Assembly (NCBI GenBank): GCA_937890135.1
Contig: CALBYC010000203.1
Location: forward strand, 1-7,310
DNA from: an uncultured Parabacteroides sp.
GTDB taxonomy: Bacteria; Bacteroidota; Bacteroidia; Bacteroidales; Tannerellaceae
Length of the DNA stretch: 7,310 nucleotides
Reading direction: 5' to 3'
A model generated the notes under the pieces. That model was not told where the DNA came from. It saw only the letters and a program-made list of their open reading frames with translations, and made no database searches. Each line of letters starts with the position of its first letter. Position 1 is the stretch's first letter. A program made the position numbers and the translations under genes. Below, piece by piece: positions 6,661-7,310 of this stretch.

Positions 6661-6700
6661 GATAAAAATAAAGGGGAGCCCTTATCACAAGGACGCCCCT
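6661..6700 (-). terminator. Intrinsic terminator of the EF-G gene
   Basis: Read on the minus strand, AGGGGCGTCCTT (6700-6689) and AAGGGCTCCCCT (6683-6672) form a 12-position stem with one mismatch and one wobble around a 5-nt loop. It is followed at once by the T-rich tail TTATTTTTATC (complement of 6661-6671). It lies 34 bp after the EF-G stop. On the plus strand the stem has two mismatches and no T-tail, so the direction is clear. Confidence 0.82.
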
Positions 6701-6734
6701 CCGGTTAGGATAAATGAATTTGATTTAAGAAAAA

Positions 6735-7310
6735 TTATTCGTCAGTTTGAGTTGCCTCATAAGCTTTCAGCAACTTATCTTGTATATCCGAAGGCACTAA
6801 TTCGTATGAAGCGAACTTCATCGTGAAGGAAGCACGGCCTCCGGTTATCGAACTCAACGAGGTGGAATAGTTTGACAATTCCTTCAGCGGAACCCTTGCC
6901 ATCAGCTTTTCAAAACCTTTCTCGCTGTTCATGCCCATAATCAACGCACGCCTTCCCTGCAGGTCGCTCATCACGTCGCCCAAGAAATCAGCCGGCACGG
7001 ACACTTCGACGTCATATACCGGTTCCAGGATCTTAGGGCCTGCCTCTTTAAATGCATTGCTGAAGGCGTTACGCCCGGACAACATGAATGAAATCTCATT
7101 GCTGTCTACCGGATGCATCTTGCCATCGTATACGCAGATGCGGACATCACGTGCATAAGACCCCGTCAACGGGCCTTGTTCCATCCTGCCCATGATGCCT
7201 TTCAATATGGCAGGCAAGAAACGCGCGTCAATCGCACCGCCCACGATGCAGTTCACAAATACCAGTTTGCCGCCCCAGTCCAAATCTATGGTCTGCGTGT
7301 CACGAACGTT
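6735..7310 (-). CDS. fusA: Elongation factor G family protein, C-terminal part (5'-truncated by window edge)
   Basis: The frame is open to the right edge. Visible are 191 C-terminal residues beginning NVRDTQTID; the apparent start at 7283 is an internal TTG leucine codon. EF-G is the translational GTPase that drives ribosomal translocation. The GTPase domain, domains II and III and the start of domain IV are outside the window. Domain IV is recognised by VNCIVGGAIDARFLPAILKG, QGPLTGS and HPVDSNE, which carries the tip-loop histidine region. Domain V is recognised by LEPVYDVEVSVP, GDVMSDLQGRR and ITGGRASFTMKF. The stop is TAA at 6737-6735, followed by an intrinsic terminator. In the standard ribosomal str operon fusA is followed by further genes such as tuf or rpsJ, which are absent here. 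Together with the divergent GGAID segment (GGVIP in Escherichia coli EF-G), this suggests a paralog such as Bacteroides EF-G2 rather than the housekeeping copy. The family is certain; the paralog assignment is inference. Confidence 0.9.
   Translation of the reverse strand, partial: NVRDTQTIDLDWGGKLVFVNCIVGGAIDARFLPAILKGIMGRMEQGPLTGSYARDVRICVYDGKMHPVDSNEISFMLSGRNAFSNAFKEAGPKILEPVYDVEVSVPADFLGDVMSDLQGRRALIMGMNSEKGFEKLMARVPLKELSNYSTSLSSITGGRASFTMKFASYELVPSDIQDKLLKAYEATQTDE

Larger units (their letters stand above)
6410..6734. other. 325-bp convergent intergenic region
   Basis: This separates the converging biotin enzyme and EF-G genes. I see no gene; the short frames on both strands pass through repeats and hairpins and resemble nothing. 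It contains a hairpin close to the biotin enzyme stop (6425-6467), a GC-rich stem near 6487-6505 whose 3' arm (TTGCA, 6502-6506) could alternatively pair with TGCAA at 6514-6518, the 22-bp repeat array (6561-6648), and the minus-strand terminator (6661-6700). Confidence 0.8.

Noticed and set aside
6282..6708. Several short frames on both strands between the biotin enzyme and EF-G
   Set aside because: They are produced by the 22-bp repeats, where the phase shifts by one base each unit, and by hairpins; they share no recognisable protein features.

Overview
The window reads as a chromosomal segment of a gut-type Bacteroidales bacterium (Bacteroides/Parabacteroides-like). The support is a SusC/SusD-type outer-membrane pair, two sites matching the Bacteroidetes -33/-7 promoter pattern (TTTG ... 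TAnnTTTG), absence of clear Shine-Dalgarno sequences before the starts, and a family-typical stand-alone biotin-dependent carboxyltransferase. The species cannot be fixed from the sequence alone.

Layout. Positions 1-2192 (+) hold the C-terminal two thirds or so of a SusC-like TonB-dependent transporter cut by the window edge. It is followed after 21 bp by a complete SusD-like surface lipoprotein (2214-3977, +). Together they are the import/capture module of a polysaccharide utilization locus. No surface glycan-binding protein, glycoside hydrolase or regulator follows, so this is the 3' end of the operon and the substrate cannot be read from here. Positions 3978-4549 are a 572-bp structured intergenic region. 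It holds a 14-bp hairpin, a cluster of GGTGAGAGATA repeats in both orientations, a strikingly perfect sigma70-type promoter match, and two overlapping Bacteroidetes-type promoters just before the next gene. Positions 4550-6409 (+) encode a 619-residue biotin enzyme with the domain order of oxaloacetate decarboxylase alpha / pyruvate carboxylase subunit B. Positions 6410-6734 are a convergent intergenic region. It holds a hairpin after the biotin enzyme, an array of four 22-bp repeats in strict register, and a T-tailed terminator for the gene on the other strand. Positions 6735-7310 (-) hold the C-terminal 191 residues of an elongation factor G-family protein. It is apparently not the ribosomal-protein-operon copy, because a terminator rather than rpsJ or tuf follows it.

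How the genes relate. The SusCD pair imports glycans. The biotin enzyme works at the pyruvate/oxaloacetate or related carboxyl-transfer node used in fermentation to succinate and propionate. EF-G paralogs in Bacteroides have been linked to carbon starvation. The three share a carbon-metabolism theme, but nothing in the sequence shows co-regulation. The coding content is ordinary; the parts most worth a second look are the two intergenic regions.
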